Shown: positions 51,583 through 63,668 of the stretch, in pieces
Layout of the letters: each line of letters starts with the position of its first letter
Numbering within the stretch: the first letter of the stretch is position 1
Origin: Adineta steineri
Taxonomy: Eukaryota > Rotifera > Eurotatoria > Adinetida > Adinetidae
Assembly (NCBI GenBank): GCA_905250115.1
Contig: CAJNOI010000319.1
Coordinates: forward strand, 1 to 64,000
Direction: 5' to 3'
DNA: 64,000 bases
Translations under genes and position numbers: made by a program
The notes under the pieces: generated by a model
Told to the model about the DNA's origin: nothing
Databases searched by the model: none
What the model saw: only the letters and a program-made list of their open reading frames with translations

Positions 51583-51866
51583 CCTATTCCAAATATGATT
51601 AAAAAACTTCGTGTAAGTGTGAAATACGCACATAATCAATTACTAACGGTGATAGTTATTGATTCTAAGACTTCAGGTAATTCGATTATGTGCCACTCTA
51701 AGAAATTTGAGAGTGAACAATCTTGACAACGAAAAGAAAAAAAAGAGCTCGCATGAGTAATGGATTTTAAAAAAGTATTGACGTCAATCATATTGACTGG
51801 CCATCGTCATATATAAAATTGCAATCTTTACTAACAAAACAGTTCATTCTAAAATCATACCGAATA

Positions 51867-52372
51867 ATGAATATGCATCAACTGCTTTTTAGTATTCTTT
51901 TACTTTTCGTTGGCAAGTTAGCCATGTCTATCTGTTGTAGTTAGGTGAATAGTTTTTATTGCAGGTATACACAATACAAAAGCCATACAATGTTATTCCT
52001 GCAATCAAACTTCCAGCTGTAATGATCCGTTCCATAGTAATGCTAATGGTGTTTCAATTATCACGTCACCGAATGATTGGTGTTGGGTGAGACTCTATAT
52101 ATAATACAGTGAATAAACACTGATGCTATATACATTGTTTCTAGAAACTTAAAGTAGAACCAATTGATAATCAAGAGGTGATTCGTGGTGGTGGTGCTTC
52201 TTTCCAAGGCAACCCGGTGAAATGTACTGAAAACAAATGTAGACAAGGAATGGAAGACGGCATAGAAGCTAACTTCTGCTGTTGTAATACACAATTGTGC
52301 AACAGCGCAAATTATATGCGATTGGCCAGTTCACTTCTTCTTTTAATACTTTATATTGCTCTCAATCGATAA
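51867..52372 (+). CDS. Ly6/uPAR-type GPI-anchored small protein
   Basis: Signal peptide at 51867 (MNMHQLLFSILLLFVGKLAM). Exon 2, 51965-52086, starts the three-finger domain (AIQCYSCNQTSSCNDPF) and ends DWCW. Exon 3, 52145-52372, carries the second half with the diagnostic FCCCNTQLCN followed by a hydrophobic C-terminus (SSLLLLILYIAL) as in a GPI-attachment signal. Phases of exons 2 and 3 agree. The junction of exon 1 is uncertain: the best fit uses GTAGTT after CTGT and gives a very short 28-base intron, so the exact signal-peptide end may differ. Members of this fold are cell-surface ligands or modulators. Function here is unknown. Confidence 0.75.
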
Positions 52373-52576
52373 TGATCCTTATAATTTAGCATCAAAAGAT
52401 CTTTCTCAAATGAACTGAATAGCTTCTATGTTTGCTTCTTTTAATAAATGTTCAATCGCTTCTCTAACGTAAATATGCCTACAAATTGTGATATATTAAA
52501 TAAAAATCGCATACTTCATGAGAGTACATATGTAACTGAAGATAGGCTGGTATGAAGACGAGATATACATGTGGAT

Positions 52577-52642
52577 CGGTGTAGGTGTGAGTATAGTAGC
52601 AACGATACCCACATACGTATTCCTACTCACATCCACACCCTG
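52577..52642. repeat. GT/CA hairpin
   Basis: CGGTGTAGGTGTGAGTA pairs with TACTCACATCCACACCCTG. Confidence 0.75.
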
Positions 52643-52931
52643 TTATCATGAAGTTCGTCAGAAGGGGCTACAGCATTGATTGCCGTTGCTACTCAGTCAT
52701 TGTTGCCCTAGGTCAGTTTTCTTTATATCTTCAAGCCTATACTCATGGCGGTAAATTTGATCGTCGTACACACTACTACAATCTTATAAATAAACAAGAA
52801 CTATTTTATATGGTTTAGGGACAAAAGATTTTATAGTAGTTTATTTTTTGTAAAATACATCTATTAACTAAATATTGATGACTGCATCCGAGACTAAAAC
52901 AGTAAAAAAAAATTTCATTTAGATTTAAATC

Positions 52932-52986
52932 GACTCGAATCCTGTCGAAATAATCGTTCGTTCGTTCGTTCGATTTGATTCGAGTC
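52932..52986. repeat. inverted repeat with (TTCG)n loop
   Basis: GACTCGAATC (52932-52941) and GATTCGAGTC (52977-52986) are perfect reverse complements; inner sequence TCGAA...TTCGTTCGTTCG can extend the stem. Different from the GT/CA family. Confidence 0.7.
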
Positions 52987-53109
52987 TTTGGAATGTATAT
53001 TCTAATGGGATCGAAAACTAAAGTTACAATAAGAAATTACAACAGATATAATCTACGGTTACAAATATACACCGAAATATTTATTTTGTTGTTATGCTTA
53101 ATGTTCTGT

Positions 53110-55623
53110 TTATATAACATTTCTATGTGATTCAAGTTCAGTATAAATCTCATTTTGATTGATTGAGCCAGATTGTTTGACAAATTTATTAAAACGCATA
53201 GAAAGTATTTCAAATGTTGGACGATCATCAGAATTGTCTTGCCAACAAGAACACATTATTTCATAATACTGGTTATAAACATTATTCGTCTAAAAATACA
53301 TCATCATTATAAACAAATATGAAAAAGATCAAATTTTACTTCCAACAAGTGATAATAACCATCAAAGCCTTTTTGTATTATTTCATTCGCTGAATAATGA
53401 AGATATGAAATTGAATCATGTGCAATAACTTCATGAAGAAGAAAACCAAAACTCCATACATCTGACTTAATTGTATATTCTTTTTCAATTGCTACTTCTG
53501 GTGCAGGCCATCTAATTGATAGTTGAGACTCTTCATCGATTATCGCACGGCCATCTTGAAAGTGTTTTGCTAAACCAAAACCACCTATTTTAATAATATC
53601 ACAATCTCCAACATAAATATTTCGAGCTTAAAATAAACTTTTCAATCAAAAAATCTATTTCATTATTCATAGAATTTTACCAGTTAAATCACAATGAACA
53701 TATCCTTTTTCTTCAAGATAAATCATACCATCTATAATCTAAATATAGACAAAATTTTCTTTTTCTAACAAAAGTTTGTTATATTTACTTGTACAATAAA
53801 ATCCAGTTGAGTCATCGGGTCCATACTTTGTCCTGGTCCATAACGTAAATAATTTAATAGACATTCATATTTCATAAACTCCATTACAATCAATATTGGT
53901 TCTTCTAATGTACATACACCATACAAACATACAATATTTTTATGTTCAAATTCTTTCATCATTTTTGCTTCACGAAGAAATCGATTTTTATCATCATTCA
54001 TTTTTATATATTTAATAGCAACATTACGTTGTCCATATGTACCTTTATAAACTTTAGTATGAGATCCTTGACTGAGTAATTCAGTGCTCAAAAGTTGAGA
54101 ACGATCTAATTCTGCTAAACCATCGTGAACAGTTGCTTCTATTTTTTGACACGGATATGTGAGTAGACAACAAAGACCATCAGGTTGTACTTTACAAAAA
54201 CAAAATACATAAAATAATGAAATTTTATATTTAATTATTTACTGTGATAATGATTAACAAGATCTTGTAATGATGGAAAAATGACTTCATTATCAATATA
54301 ATATAAACCTTGATCTGTTCGAGAAATACGATAATGTTTCACATCAAAATATTGTTCATCTTCATCAAAATGAAGAACAGATAAGGATTCTTCACCTTGA
54401 TTTATCCCTGAAGGTCGAATTAAAAAAGTTTCTTTTCCATTATGCGCTTGTTTAAGAAATCGTTCAGCATCATTACGATTTGTTTCAGTAAAATACCATC
54501 TAAATTTAGTAGAAGAAAGCTTAATCTTTTCAAATTTTGTTTAACTTACTCGCATGTTGTTAAATCGATTATTGGTGAGATATGTTTGACTGGAACATAA
54601 CCAGTTTGTTTGGTTCGAAGATTTTTTGCTTTCCACCAAGGGTTAGAACTACACAAAAATCAAAAGATAAATAATTAATATTTATCATAAACAAAAATAA
54701 TCACTTACGGATGTTTATCAATGATTTCCAATTTATCATACGTATTATATGTTAATTCGTTAAATGATAATATGCCATTAAAATTATAATTACCAACATA
54801 ACTTTGTATGTCTTAACAAAACAAAGAAAAATCAATGCAAATCTCAGTTCATATATTTACTAGAAAATGATTTGTCTGATGTATGAGAATATACTATTGG
54901 ATATATAAGAGGAGAGAGTGGTTGTATTTCTTGTAATTCAATTGAATAAACTCCATTGTTGTGAGTAGAACAAGCTTGAACTTTGAATTGTGTCATAGGA
55001 AAAAGAAGAATTTCATCGTCTAATTCAAAATAAGAATGTTGGCGAATATTTTTTCCAGAGATACATTCAATAATGAATAATGTTCGTATATTTTGTTTTT
55101 CAGATTGTAAATTGTCGGTTGATGTACTACAAGAATTAAATCCCCACCAGATAATTCTTTCGTCTGGTTTATATCGTTCACTTAAATCGAATTTGACTTC
55201 ACGATAAATCTTTTGATGCATTGATGGAAGACGTGATAGAGCAGTAAGAAATAATTTAAGATAAAGAAACCATGGTTCAAGTTGATTTCGTTCTTTTGAT
55301 CGAAGGGTTTTGTTTAAAACAACATGAAGACATTGATCAAGTGGTTTCCATCCCATTGTATAAAGCATAATTGAAGCTGATTCATCATTTGATAATCGAT
55401 CAACGGGTGGTCTTTGACATCGTTGTTTAACAATACAGACATAATTTTCAATATCAGGTAAAAAAGGTATCAGTGGTTTAACAGCAACTTCAAGTGGAAC
55501 CAGTGACATATTTTCATAACCATCGATTGGTGGAAGTATTTCGAGTGATTCTTTAACTATATCTGTAATGCGACGAATATGATATGCCTTTTGTTCTTTA
55601 CTACCACTAATGACATTATCCAT
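53110..55623 (-). CDS. ADP-ribosyltransferase-SH3-SH2-tyrosine (pseudo)kinase fusion
   Basis: ATG 55623, TAA 53112-53110, about eight exons. Part 1 (first exon, about 257 residues): an ART domain with YREVK, NSCSTSTD and ELDDEILL in the order of the R-S-E triad; the first acid of E-x-E is Asp. Part 2: SH3 (YVGNYNFNGILSFNE... WWKAKNLRTKQTGYVP). Part 3: SH2 (WYFTETNRNDAERFL, phosphotyrosine-binding FLIRPS). Part 4: a Src-like kinase with VAIK lysine and helix-C glutamate present, but a weak glycine loop (LSQGSHTKV), HCD for HRD, and GFG for DFG (codon 53582-53580 is GGT). Join of parts 1 and 2: 49-base intron after TTTTCTA (GTAAAT...TTAAG), phase 1 on both sides, and no start codon for a separate kinase gene. 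Probably an intracellular phosphotyrosine-guided ART; catalysis by the kinase is doubtful. Confidence 0.8.
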
Positions 55624-56567
55624 AATTGTAGATAGAAATAATGTAATTGATCTAAGATGAAGAAAGATTCTATAAAAGTAACAAAACAATTTATTTAATA
55701 CAAACTCATACTGTAGAGAAAGAAAAGTTAGGTATAATCATACAGAGGTCATCATATTTCTATGCGGGCAAAAGGTCATTTGATGCATTCCTGGTATATT
55801 GCAAAGTTCATCATATGAACCCGATCTTATTTGAATATAGAAGGTCAAACAAATATACACAAAGAAAAAGAAGATATCGTTATCCAGCGGTCATCATATT
55901 TCTAAGCGAGTAAAAGGCTGAACGACTTGACCCTATTGGCACATATCTTCGTTAAATTAGATGAAATTTATTAATGAGTTCTTCTGTTTTTCTATAAATA
56001 AAATATTTGTGTTTTCATTCTATAAAATACAACTAAATCAATACAATGTACTAGAAATGATAGAAATAAAACGATTATCGTTCAGTAATTTTTTTATAAA
56101 AACACCATCGTATTAATTTGACAAAAACCTTCATTTATGCAACTTCATCTTTTCTTTTCAACAGTAAAAACTGCAGCGCTTTATTTTATTCGTATTGATA
56201 ATTACTGCAAAAACCATTTTGAGAGTATGAATATTGCATTCACAACCTCATACCCACTCATGCACACTTTTTGTGTTCTACGTAAAAGAAAAACAAGCAC
56301 GATGGATTGAGACATGTATTCTAACAATATTTGTTCTGTTCTTATGGTTCCTTCTCATTTCAAGTATTACTCTTATTTTATACATCATGTAATACTTGCT
56401 TCCCCCAATCTTATTTCGTTCTGTCTGGCAGGTGGATATTTTAAATGTATGGATTATATGAAATCAATGCGATTTTCGAAATGGAGAAATATAATACTCT
56501 CAACATAAACATTTCTTCTATTAGAAATGTCACAGTCGGTTTATTATGTAAAAATCAATGATAATAA
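55624..56567. other. intergenic region with short direct repeat and one hairpin
   Basis: 55747-55776 and 55889-55918 are about 26/30 identical (GGTCATCATATTTCTAWGCG). Weak hairpin at 56220-56260. No gene seen. Confidence 0.5.
56220..56260. repeat. weak GT/CA hairpin
   Basis: TGAGAGTATG against CCTCATACCCACTCA. Confidence 0.5.
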
Positions 56568-57581
56568 TCAAACTTTCACATATATAATATATTTTTGTGA
56601 CAAATCTTGTTCAACTTTCAGTATTTGAAATGATACTCCAGCTGGCATTAGTACTTCTTGCTCATGTGGATAGTTTGATATATGAGCAATATCATATGCT
56701 CGTGGAGAACTAAGTTTTACTTTGGTTACTTCAATAATAATTAAAGTATTTCCAAACATTTCAGCCAGTTGACGATCTTTACTCGTTGATGTAAATGCTG
56801 GCCAAGTTTTCCATTGACCTATATCTTGTTTATAGACTTCTATATCTGTATAATCTAATTGTAATCCTCTATAAACGATGCCAATATAATCTTGTTCAAG
56901 ACAAGAATAATTCCGAATAAGATAACATAACGGTCCAAATGTTTCAATTTTTGTGTAATCTTGTTTTCGTAAAGCTTCATTTAAAGTATAATATAGAAAA
57001 CTATCTTTTGTATAGAAAGAAATGCATTGTTTGGATATTTCCACACGAGATTTGTTTGAACATTGACGAATTTTTTCAGCCATATATGCTGCTTCTGCAT
57101 TACTATGATTACCATACAAAGCAGCTTCACGTACAATACCTTGAGCACATGCTTCAATACATTTAGAGAAATGAATAAAAGCTTGTTGACCAGCAGAACT
57201 CTTGAGCCAAGCAGTTAAAAATGGACACCAACAATCAGAGCTACCATAAGACGACGACGCCAAAGATCTATCTGATATTAATGGTATTGATGAACCAAAA
57301 CGGTATTCACGTAAACATTCTTTTTGAGTTGAATCAGTTTGACGTTTAATTGGTCGTTGTTTTGTTTCATCCGTTAGTTTTATTTGAATAAATTCTTTCA
57401 AATCTACTCGATATCGATCTAATAGTACATAGGATTTATTCTTTTGATAGGCTTCTTCAATCAGATCAATTTCAATATCTCTATATCTACTCCATTCCTT
57501 TTGATTTATATCGGTTGTTGATGTGTTTGGCCACGGATTACTGTTTGATTTATAATACCAGCAAATATTTTCATTCATCAT
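56568..57581 (-). CDS. WWE-domain mono-ADP-ribosyltransferase (337 aa)
   Basis: Single exon. The first usable ATG is 57581 (MMNENICWYY); the frame is open further upstream but without ATG. Residues about 4-75 form a WWE domain (ICWYYKSNSNPW... YRDIEIDLIEEAYQ... YRVDLKEFIQ), which in other proteins binds poly-ADP-ribose or terminal ADP-ribose. A Ser/Gln-rich linker leads to an ART domain (about residues 125-335) with IVYRGLQL, AFTSTSKD and HEQEVLMP, a complete R-S-ExE set predicting arginine-directed mono-ADP-ribosylation. No signal peptide; probably intracellular. It is divergently arranged with the small gene at 57726, only 144 bases away. Confidence 0.88.
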   Translation of the reverse strand: MMNENICWYYKSNSNPWPNTSTTDINQKEWSRYRDIEIDLIEEAYQKNKSYVLLDRYRVDLKEFIQIKLTDETKQRPIKRQTDSTQKECLREYRFGSSIPLISDRSLASSSYGSSDCWCPFLTAWLKSSAGQQAFIHFSKCIEACAQGIVREAALYGNHSNAEAAYMAEKIRQCSNKSRVEISKQCISFYTKDSFLYYTLNEALRKQDYTKIETFGPLCYLIRNYSCLEQDYIGIVYRGLQLDYTDIEVYKQDIGQWKTWPAFTSTSKDRQLAEMFGNTLIIIEVTKVKLSSPRAYDIAHISNYPHEQEVLMPAGVSFQILKVEQDLSQKYIIYVKV

Positions 57582-57725
57582 TGGGTAATTATTTGCATAC
57601 ACTCTTTTAATACTTCTTTTCTTCTCCACTGTATTTCTTTACATTTATATTCCCCTAAATATACATATTTACTGAGGCATATAATTATCGATGCAAAGAA
57701 AAGAAATCATATCGAAATCAATAAT

Positions 57726-57995
57726 ATGAATACATGCAGTTTTACATTCACTAGTATACGAACAGAATTACCGTGTTATGTCTCAGGTGTTGAGCGCACA
57801 TGGGAATATTTAAAACAAGAATTCAATCGGAATAGTGATGGTTTACCTAATGCAAAATATTATGAAACAATGGGTGCTGGACCTCAATTATTTGCTGTAG
57901 TTGGTGATACAGTATATTATCATGATGAGGAACAATGGTTTCCATATTCATCTGCGATTAATATTGTACATGGAACAATAAATATTGATGATTGA
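57726..57995 (+). CDS. small conserved-looking protein (89 aa), divergent partner of the WWE-ART
   Basis: ATG 57726, TGA 57993. A compact, well-mixed composition with aromatic and acidic residues (CYVSGVERTWEYLKQEF, KYYETMGAGPQLFAVVGDTV, YYHDEEQWFPYSSAIN), unlike random AT-rich frames. No intron, signal peptide or membrane segment. I do not recognise the family. Sharing a 144-base divergent promoter with the WWE-ART gene suggests possible co-expression, such as a partner or inhibitor, but that is inference. Confidence 0.6.
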   Translation: MNTCSFTFTSIRTELPCYVSGVERTWEYLKQEFNRNSDGLPNAKYYETMGAGPQLFAVVGDTVYYHDEEQWFPYSSAINIVHGTINIDD

Positions 57996-58903
57996 CACTT
58001 AATTACTAGTAGAACACTATATTAATAGGGTGTGGGTGAGAGTAAGTGGCAGTGAGATAAGTAATATCCTCATCTTCAAGAACATAAGGACAAAGACTTA
58101 TTTTTATCTATTAAAAATAATCAAGAAAAAAGAACTATACTTGGATAAACTTGTAGATGCATTAGTTAAATATGTAAAATACTATTTAAATGACACCAAT
58201 CTGACTCTTTCTGGAAAAAAATATAATAATTCCCATGATCTTCACATATGAAACATCATATATATTATTTATAAACAGAAAATACACACACACTATTGAA
58301 CGCGAAAGCATGACATCAAAAATAATTAATTGATCGAGTTAATTAAGTATTCGAGAAACTGATTCGATTGATAATATGCTAAATGATCACGTTATCCAAT
58401 TAGATATATTATTATTATTATTTTTATTTTTATATGACACTTCAAAAAGTTTGTTAAGAAGAAAAAACATTTGTATCTACTCTTGCTCTTCACAAACTAG
58501 ACTATTGAAAATAAAATAATTATACTATCATTAGATGATGTTTTACAGAACACTTGATCAATTGATATCAAGATTCACTGTTGGATATTGAATTCAACAC
58601 ATTCCTAATTGTTGTATTAGCTAATGACTTCGAACTAGATGATACAATAATATATATATATATTTTATTTCATTAAAATTTATCATGTATGTACAGCAAT
58701 TGAAGCATAGAGGAAACATCGAGTGAAGCTTTTATTACTTGACAATAACAAGCATGTAGAAAGAATATGAAGAATAAATAGTTTCATTAGAGAAGCAATC
58801 AGTATTGAAAATGATATCATCCGAGAAAAAATCATTAGCGAGAATAATATGAATGCGACACAAGCAAGAAGAAGAAAAAGTAATTATAGACTTTTAATAG
58901 TTA
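57996..58903. other. intergenic region
   Basis: AT-rich; no gene seen apart from a degenerate hairpin at 58027-58080. Confidence 0.5.
58027..58080. repeat. degenerate GT/CA hairpin
   Basis: AGGGTGTGGGTGAGAGTAAG on the left, ATATCCTCATCTTCAAG on the right; hexamer-like left arm, decayed right arm. Confidence 0.5.
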
Positions 58904-60759
58904 TTAAAAGGCAAAGAATAGAAGAGAAATAAGAAAAAGACTATAATATATTGGATTATGTATATTGATGCTCATTCTATTCGCCATATTACGCATTATT
59001 GAATGTGTTACAGTACTAGTCGTTTGATAAGAGACACTGCTATTCATTCGATTTGATACAGTACTAGCCATTGTTTTTCCTATAGAGAAAAGAAATCTGT
59101 GTATTAGAAAACGCAGGAAACTGAAATTACCTTGTGTTGAAGTGCTCATTGAAGTAGAAGAAGATCCAACGGTTGTTTTTCCTATATAGAGAAAAATTTA
59201 TTTATTAAAAAAAATGTAAAAACTGAAATTACCTTGTGTTGTAGTGCTCAATGAAGTAGAAGAACTTCCAACGGTTGTTTTATCTATGAAATAAATAAAG
59301 TAATTATACTATATATAATAGAAAAATACTATTCTTCGTCATCGATTTCACTCGTGTTCTATTATATTTCGAATTAATCAAACATATTCTATATTTTTTT
59401 AAGAATTATCCATCTTTGGGGTTAATGACTTAAAATAAAAAAACTTACTACAAGTGTTGGATGTAAGAGTAAATATTTGTATTCGATAGTTATCATCATC
59501 GCTTACAAACATATTACCATAGGTATCAAATGCCATATAACGAGGATTGTATAATTTGTCTGGTGTTGATCCACTTAAACCTGAACAACCAGCCACACAT
59601 CGAAATCCATTTGAACTTGATGCAATGATACGTGAATTGGCAGTATCCATGATAAACATATATCCATCACTATCAAGTACAATACCACCTGGTCCTTGAA
59701 GTGTAATAGTTCCTGGTGCTGTACTTCCAGCTACGGTGGTTCCATTTAATTCACCGAACTTGAAACTTTGTATTCGATTATTATTACTATCTGCTACATA
59801 CAAAGTGAAATCCGTTTTGACATAGATTCCCCATGGATAATTAAGCAATGTTGATGTTGATCCCGCTGTACCATTACTACCAATGAGCGTCACTGGTATC
59901 TTTGAATTCGTATTCAAATTAAGTGTTACTACTATATTTAAGTCAGCCATAGAACAGTATAATGTATTGTTCGTATCAATAAATAGATTAAAACATGCTT
60001 TACTAATATTCATTACTTCTACACTGTTAATTGCATTTGGTGTCCACTTATCGACTCGACCATTTTGAAGACCATTGTCGATGTAAATGTCACCGTTCAT
60101 TGCAACAAATACACTATAGGGCCCATACAGACCAGCAGTAATAGTTCTTATAGGAATTGAACTATTGTAACGCCATACTTTAATAGTACTAATACCCCAA
60201 CTGCCTGCATAGATAGTATTATTTGTATCAATAAAAATTCCATGCGTATATGGACCAAGTGTAGTAGAATTTGCAAATGTAGTGGCATTTGGATTCCAAG
60301 TTGCACACGGACTAAATTTCGGTTGATTATACCATAAAGCTATAATATAAAATAATATTCAAAAAAAATCTAATAAATTAATTTCTATATGTTCACTATT
60401 CTACTACATATTATTAATTATTCATTTCTTTTCTACATTCATTGATAAACAATTAAATAACTCATTAAAATTCTAGTTACAGAAAACTTATTTTGATCAT
60501 TTTAATAGTGAAGTAAACTGAATGCACATATTGTAATAGAAACGTTATATGGAAGCTTTTTCAATATTCTTTCTATGGTATTATGATAACGATCAATACT
60601 CTATGGGATGATGAGTACACAAAGGAAAACTATTATTAGAATTTCTCTACAAAATTAAAAAAAATAAGAATTCGAATTCTTACCTGAACTGCATTGAAAG
60701 AACATGAATATGAATACTACATAGCTAATTCGAATACCGGATAATATTGGCATGAACAT
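58904..60759 (-). CDS. secreted NHL-repeat protein with mucin-like tail and C-terminal anchor
   Basis: ATG 60759; exon 1 is a signal peptide (ISYVVFIFMFFQCSSG). The main exon (about 60341-59450) encodes NHL/beta-propeller repeats: GIFIDTNNTIYAGS, SVFVAMNGDIYI, LFIDTNNTLYC, GIYVKTDFTLYVADSNNNRIQ, GIVLDSDGYMFIMDTANSRI, MAFDTYGNMFVSDDDNYRIQ. Then follow two near-identical short exons encoding KTTVGSSSTSxSTxTQ (about 59230-59284 and about 59131-59182) and a last Ser/Thr-rich exon ending in a hydrophobic segment (YYSLFLISLLFFAF, TAA 58906-58904), so a GPI signal or membrane anchor. All junctions are phase 1. NHL propellers bind proteins or nucleic acids; here probably a cell-surface binding protein. 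The short Ser/Thr exons are a recent tandem duplication. Confidence 0.85.
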
Positions 60760-61486
60760 GTTGCTGTATATCGACGGATTTATCAGAACTATCGATTGAT
60801 GTCTATAGAATAATAAAGAAAAAAAATGAAGTCTTAGAATAAAATATCACCTTCTTATATACTAGAAAAATTGCAGTTATAATGACTAAACTGAAGAACT
60901 ATTTTTTATTTCAAAATATAAGATAAATTGAAAGTGCGTTTTTTTTCTATTGGATATTTTACTAACTACGTCATTGTTTTTAATTTACTTGATATATATG
61001 TTTTGTAATTTTTCTCAAGTAGCGAATATAGAGTTGTTCAAATAAAAACAAAGCAACTGATGTTTGTCAAATTTTTTATTTTCTCACTCGTTTATTACAT
61101 TTCACTTAGTTGAATTTTTAAGAAAACAGTTCTCGATTGTTAACAAAGAAAAACAATTTGTTTGTTGATTGCGCATTGAAACAAGAATACCTCGTGATTT
61201 TCCTTCTCTTTAGAATTTAACACAAATAGTTACAATGATATCTTAGTATTTTCTGTTCATTGAAATTTATCTTATTGAGAATATTACATTAAAGACGTTG
61301 TTAAAGTAACTGAAATGGTTATCGAACATAAAGTTTTCTTTAGTAAATATTTTTTATTCTAAATTTTTATAATAAATTAATTTGAAAAAGATTGATTAAT
61401 TTCATGTATTTTGGAAGTACGATCAAGGTCATTTTATGTCTTTTAAATAAATTGAAAAGTAATTTCATTACTGTCTTCAAGTAAAG

Positions 61487-61530
61487 AGGGTGTGGATGTA
61501 TCATACATCTCCTACCAACATCCACACTCA
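61487..61530. repeat. GT/CA hairpin
   Basis: GAGGGTGTGGATGTA pairs with AACATCCACACTC. Confidence 0.75.
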
Positions 61531-63608
61531 CGGCAAAATAGGATGCTCTTTTTTATTAAGAACACAACTTATCATTTTTTGTTTCACATTACTATGTACT
61601 ATAGTTAAAATACTGATCATGCTGTGTTCTTTCAAAAACAAGTAAACCCAATGCATTTAAAAAGTGCCATTTCAAGTGATATGAATGAGCTCCCAGTTTA
61701 TTATGCTTTTATGATTCTTTTCATCTCTCACTCCATGTTTCATTATATGCGCTTTGTACAGGTAAGTTTTTAGGGTTGCACACTAGTCATATGCATACAC
61801 TTCTATTCATAAAAAGATGAAGAACGAAAGACCATTTTATGCTTGAAAAAAATATTAAAGATATTGATGCATAGGCATTTTGTATATTTTTGTACACGGA
61901 TTTGTGAGATGAATCGTTAGAATTAATAAAATATTCTCCCATTTTTGTCCCCATTCAATTTAGATTTCTAGTGCAGCTTTTATACTGATCACGGCTTCCA
62001 TTCTGATTTCCGAAAGTCAATAAAGATCATTAGCATAATGAATTAATTCACGATTAAAATCTTGATCTTTCTGCTAGAAATCCAATCAATTATTCTTTGT
62101 TTGTTTCATCAATATCAGTAAACAAAAACTACCCAGCCGGGAAGCGTTAGAAAAAAAACAACGTTGTTATGTGGGCAGAGCGCACATTTTTACATACTAA
62201 AACAATTTCTATGTTGGAAGAAAAAGTAAGTATGTAAATATTAACGTTTCGAAATTTATTTTCTCAAGAAAAACAAATTTTTTAATGCATACAAATGTGC
62301 GCTTTTCAACATTTGCTTGACTGGGTAAGTTTTGGAACATGTATTATTGTCCCCGAAGATTGTTTCTATTAGTAATGAAATAGAAGATGGTAATTTATCA
62401 AGATTAGGAAATTGAATAATTACGATTCTCATCAAACAAGTCGATGTACAATAACATAATATATAATAAAGAAGTAACAAAACCTATGTGTTTATTTTTA
62501 TATTCATCTATTCCGGCTCGTAGGGTTGCATTCGTTTTCCTATATATGTATATATTGAAAACATCATCTAATAGTTTTTTATGTTTGACTAATCTCTCAT
62601 ATTTATATTTGTTTGGCAACATTTGTTGCAGATCTTGACAATGCAATCATGAGTCTTTTTCATCAAAGATGCTCAATTGATGAATAAAATCGAATATACG
62701 ATGAACCATAACTAATTCTTCTATTTGACAAATATATAATTCAATTCCCTTCTTATCAATTGAATTACAGCTATTCTTTCAATAACAAAAAATTTCAACA
62801 AATTATCTAATGCGCAAACATTTCAAGAATAATGTCAACATTTATTTACTGATTCAGTTTTGTTAGTTACTCTATAACTGTTTCGCGTCTCATTCTTTCT
62901 TTCTTTCCTTTCTTTTATTCCTTTATTCAATGCTGCTATCATGTTGATGTGAGTGACTACATATATCGTGATCGAACATCAAACTAACGTTCATAATCTA
63001 ACGCGAACATTTTTCCACAGAACATAACATTGAATTAAATTGCCCAAGACAGAATGGATTTAAATTAGATCTTTCATCTAAAATAGAGAATTCATGAGTC
63101 ATTATAAGAAGTTCCATTGATAAATTTAAGCAATAAAACGAAAAAAATTGTTCTGATAGAGTTTTTACATTATATTAATCCCGAGAAAAATAATGAATAC
63201 TGTTCAAAAATGCACCACATAAAACACTATGACGCTTGAAAAAAGACTTTCTGAGAACTGAAAGCTAAATGAATGATTGTACAACAACATTAACGAACAT
63301 TTTTTACCGATGAAAAAATGACGACAATTTGAACTTTCCAACAAACCAAAATTCCTTAAAATTTCAATGATTAATCGGCACCGCAGAAATAGACCGCGTA
63401 AGCGACTGCATCACTGTGCAAACATTTTTTTATTCTATACTTGAAGGGATTCATGAATAAAGAAAATGTAAATATAATGGCACTCGTCACTTTTCGACGA
63501 AAAAGTAAGAAATTGGAAAGAAAATGGTGAAAAAAGAAATTTCATAATTGATTTTGAAGGGTTTGATTCATTTTAATTTCTGATTTTGCTTTCTCGTTTT
63601 TGAGACAA

Positions 63609-63665
63609 ATGAGTATGGGTGTGATGGTTAGTTTTTCTGTTACTAATACTCATACCCATACTCAT
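63609..63665. repeat. GT/CA hairpin, 24-bp arms
   Basis: ATGAGTATGGGTGTGATGGT (left) and the reverse complement of ATACTCATACCCATACTCAT (right) agree at about 20 of 24 positions. Confidence 0.8.
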
Positions 63666-63668
63666 CAG

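Larger units (their letters stand above)
50502..51866. other. intergenic region with two hairpins
   Basis: Between the divergent LRR (-) and Ly6-like (+) genes. No gene seen; hairpins at 51010-51048 and about 51531-51582. Confidence 0.5.
52373..53109. other. intergenic region with two inverted repeats
   Basis: No gene seen. Holds the hairpin 52577-52642 and the TTCG-loop repeat 52932-52986. Confidence 0.5.
60760..63668. other. 2.9-kb mostly non-coding region
   Basis: Hairpins at 61487-61530 and 63609-63665. A minus-strand open stretch near 62256-62640 has no recognised family and AT-driven composition; I do not call it a gene. Confidence 0.45.

Noticed and set aside
62256-62646. Minus-strand open stretches of about 75-80 codons
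   Set aside because: AT-driven composition, overlapping frames, no motif, no sensible splice model found.
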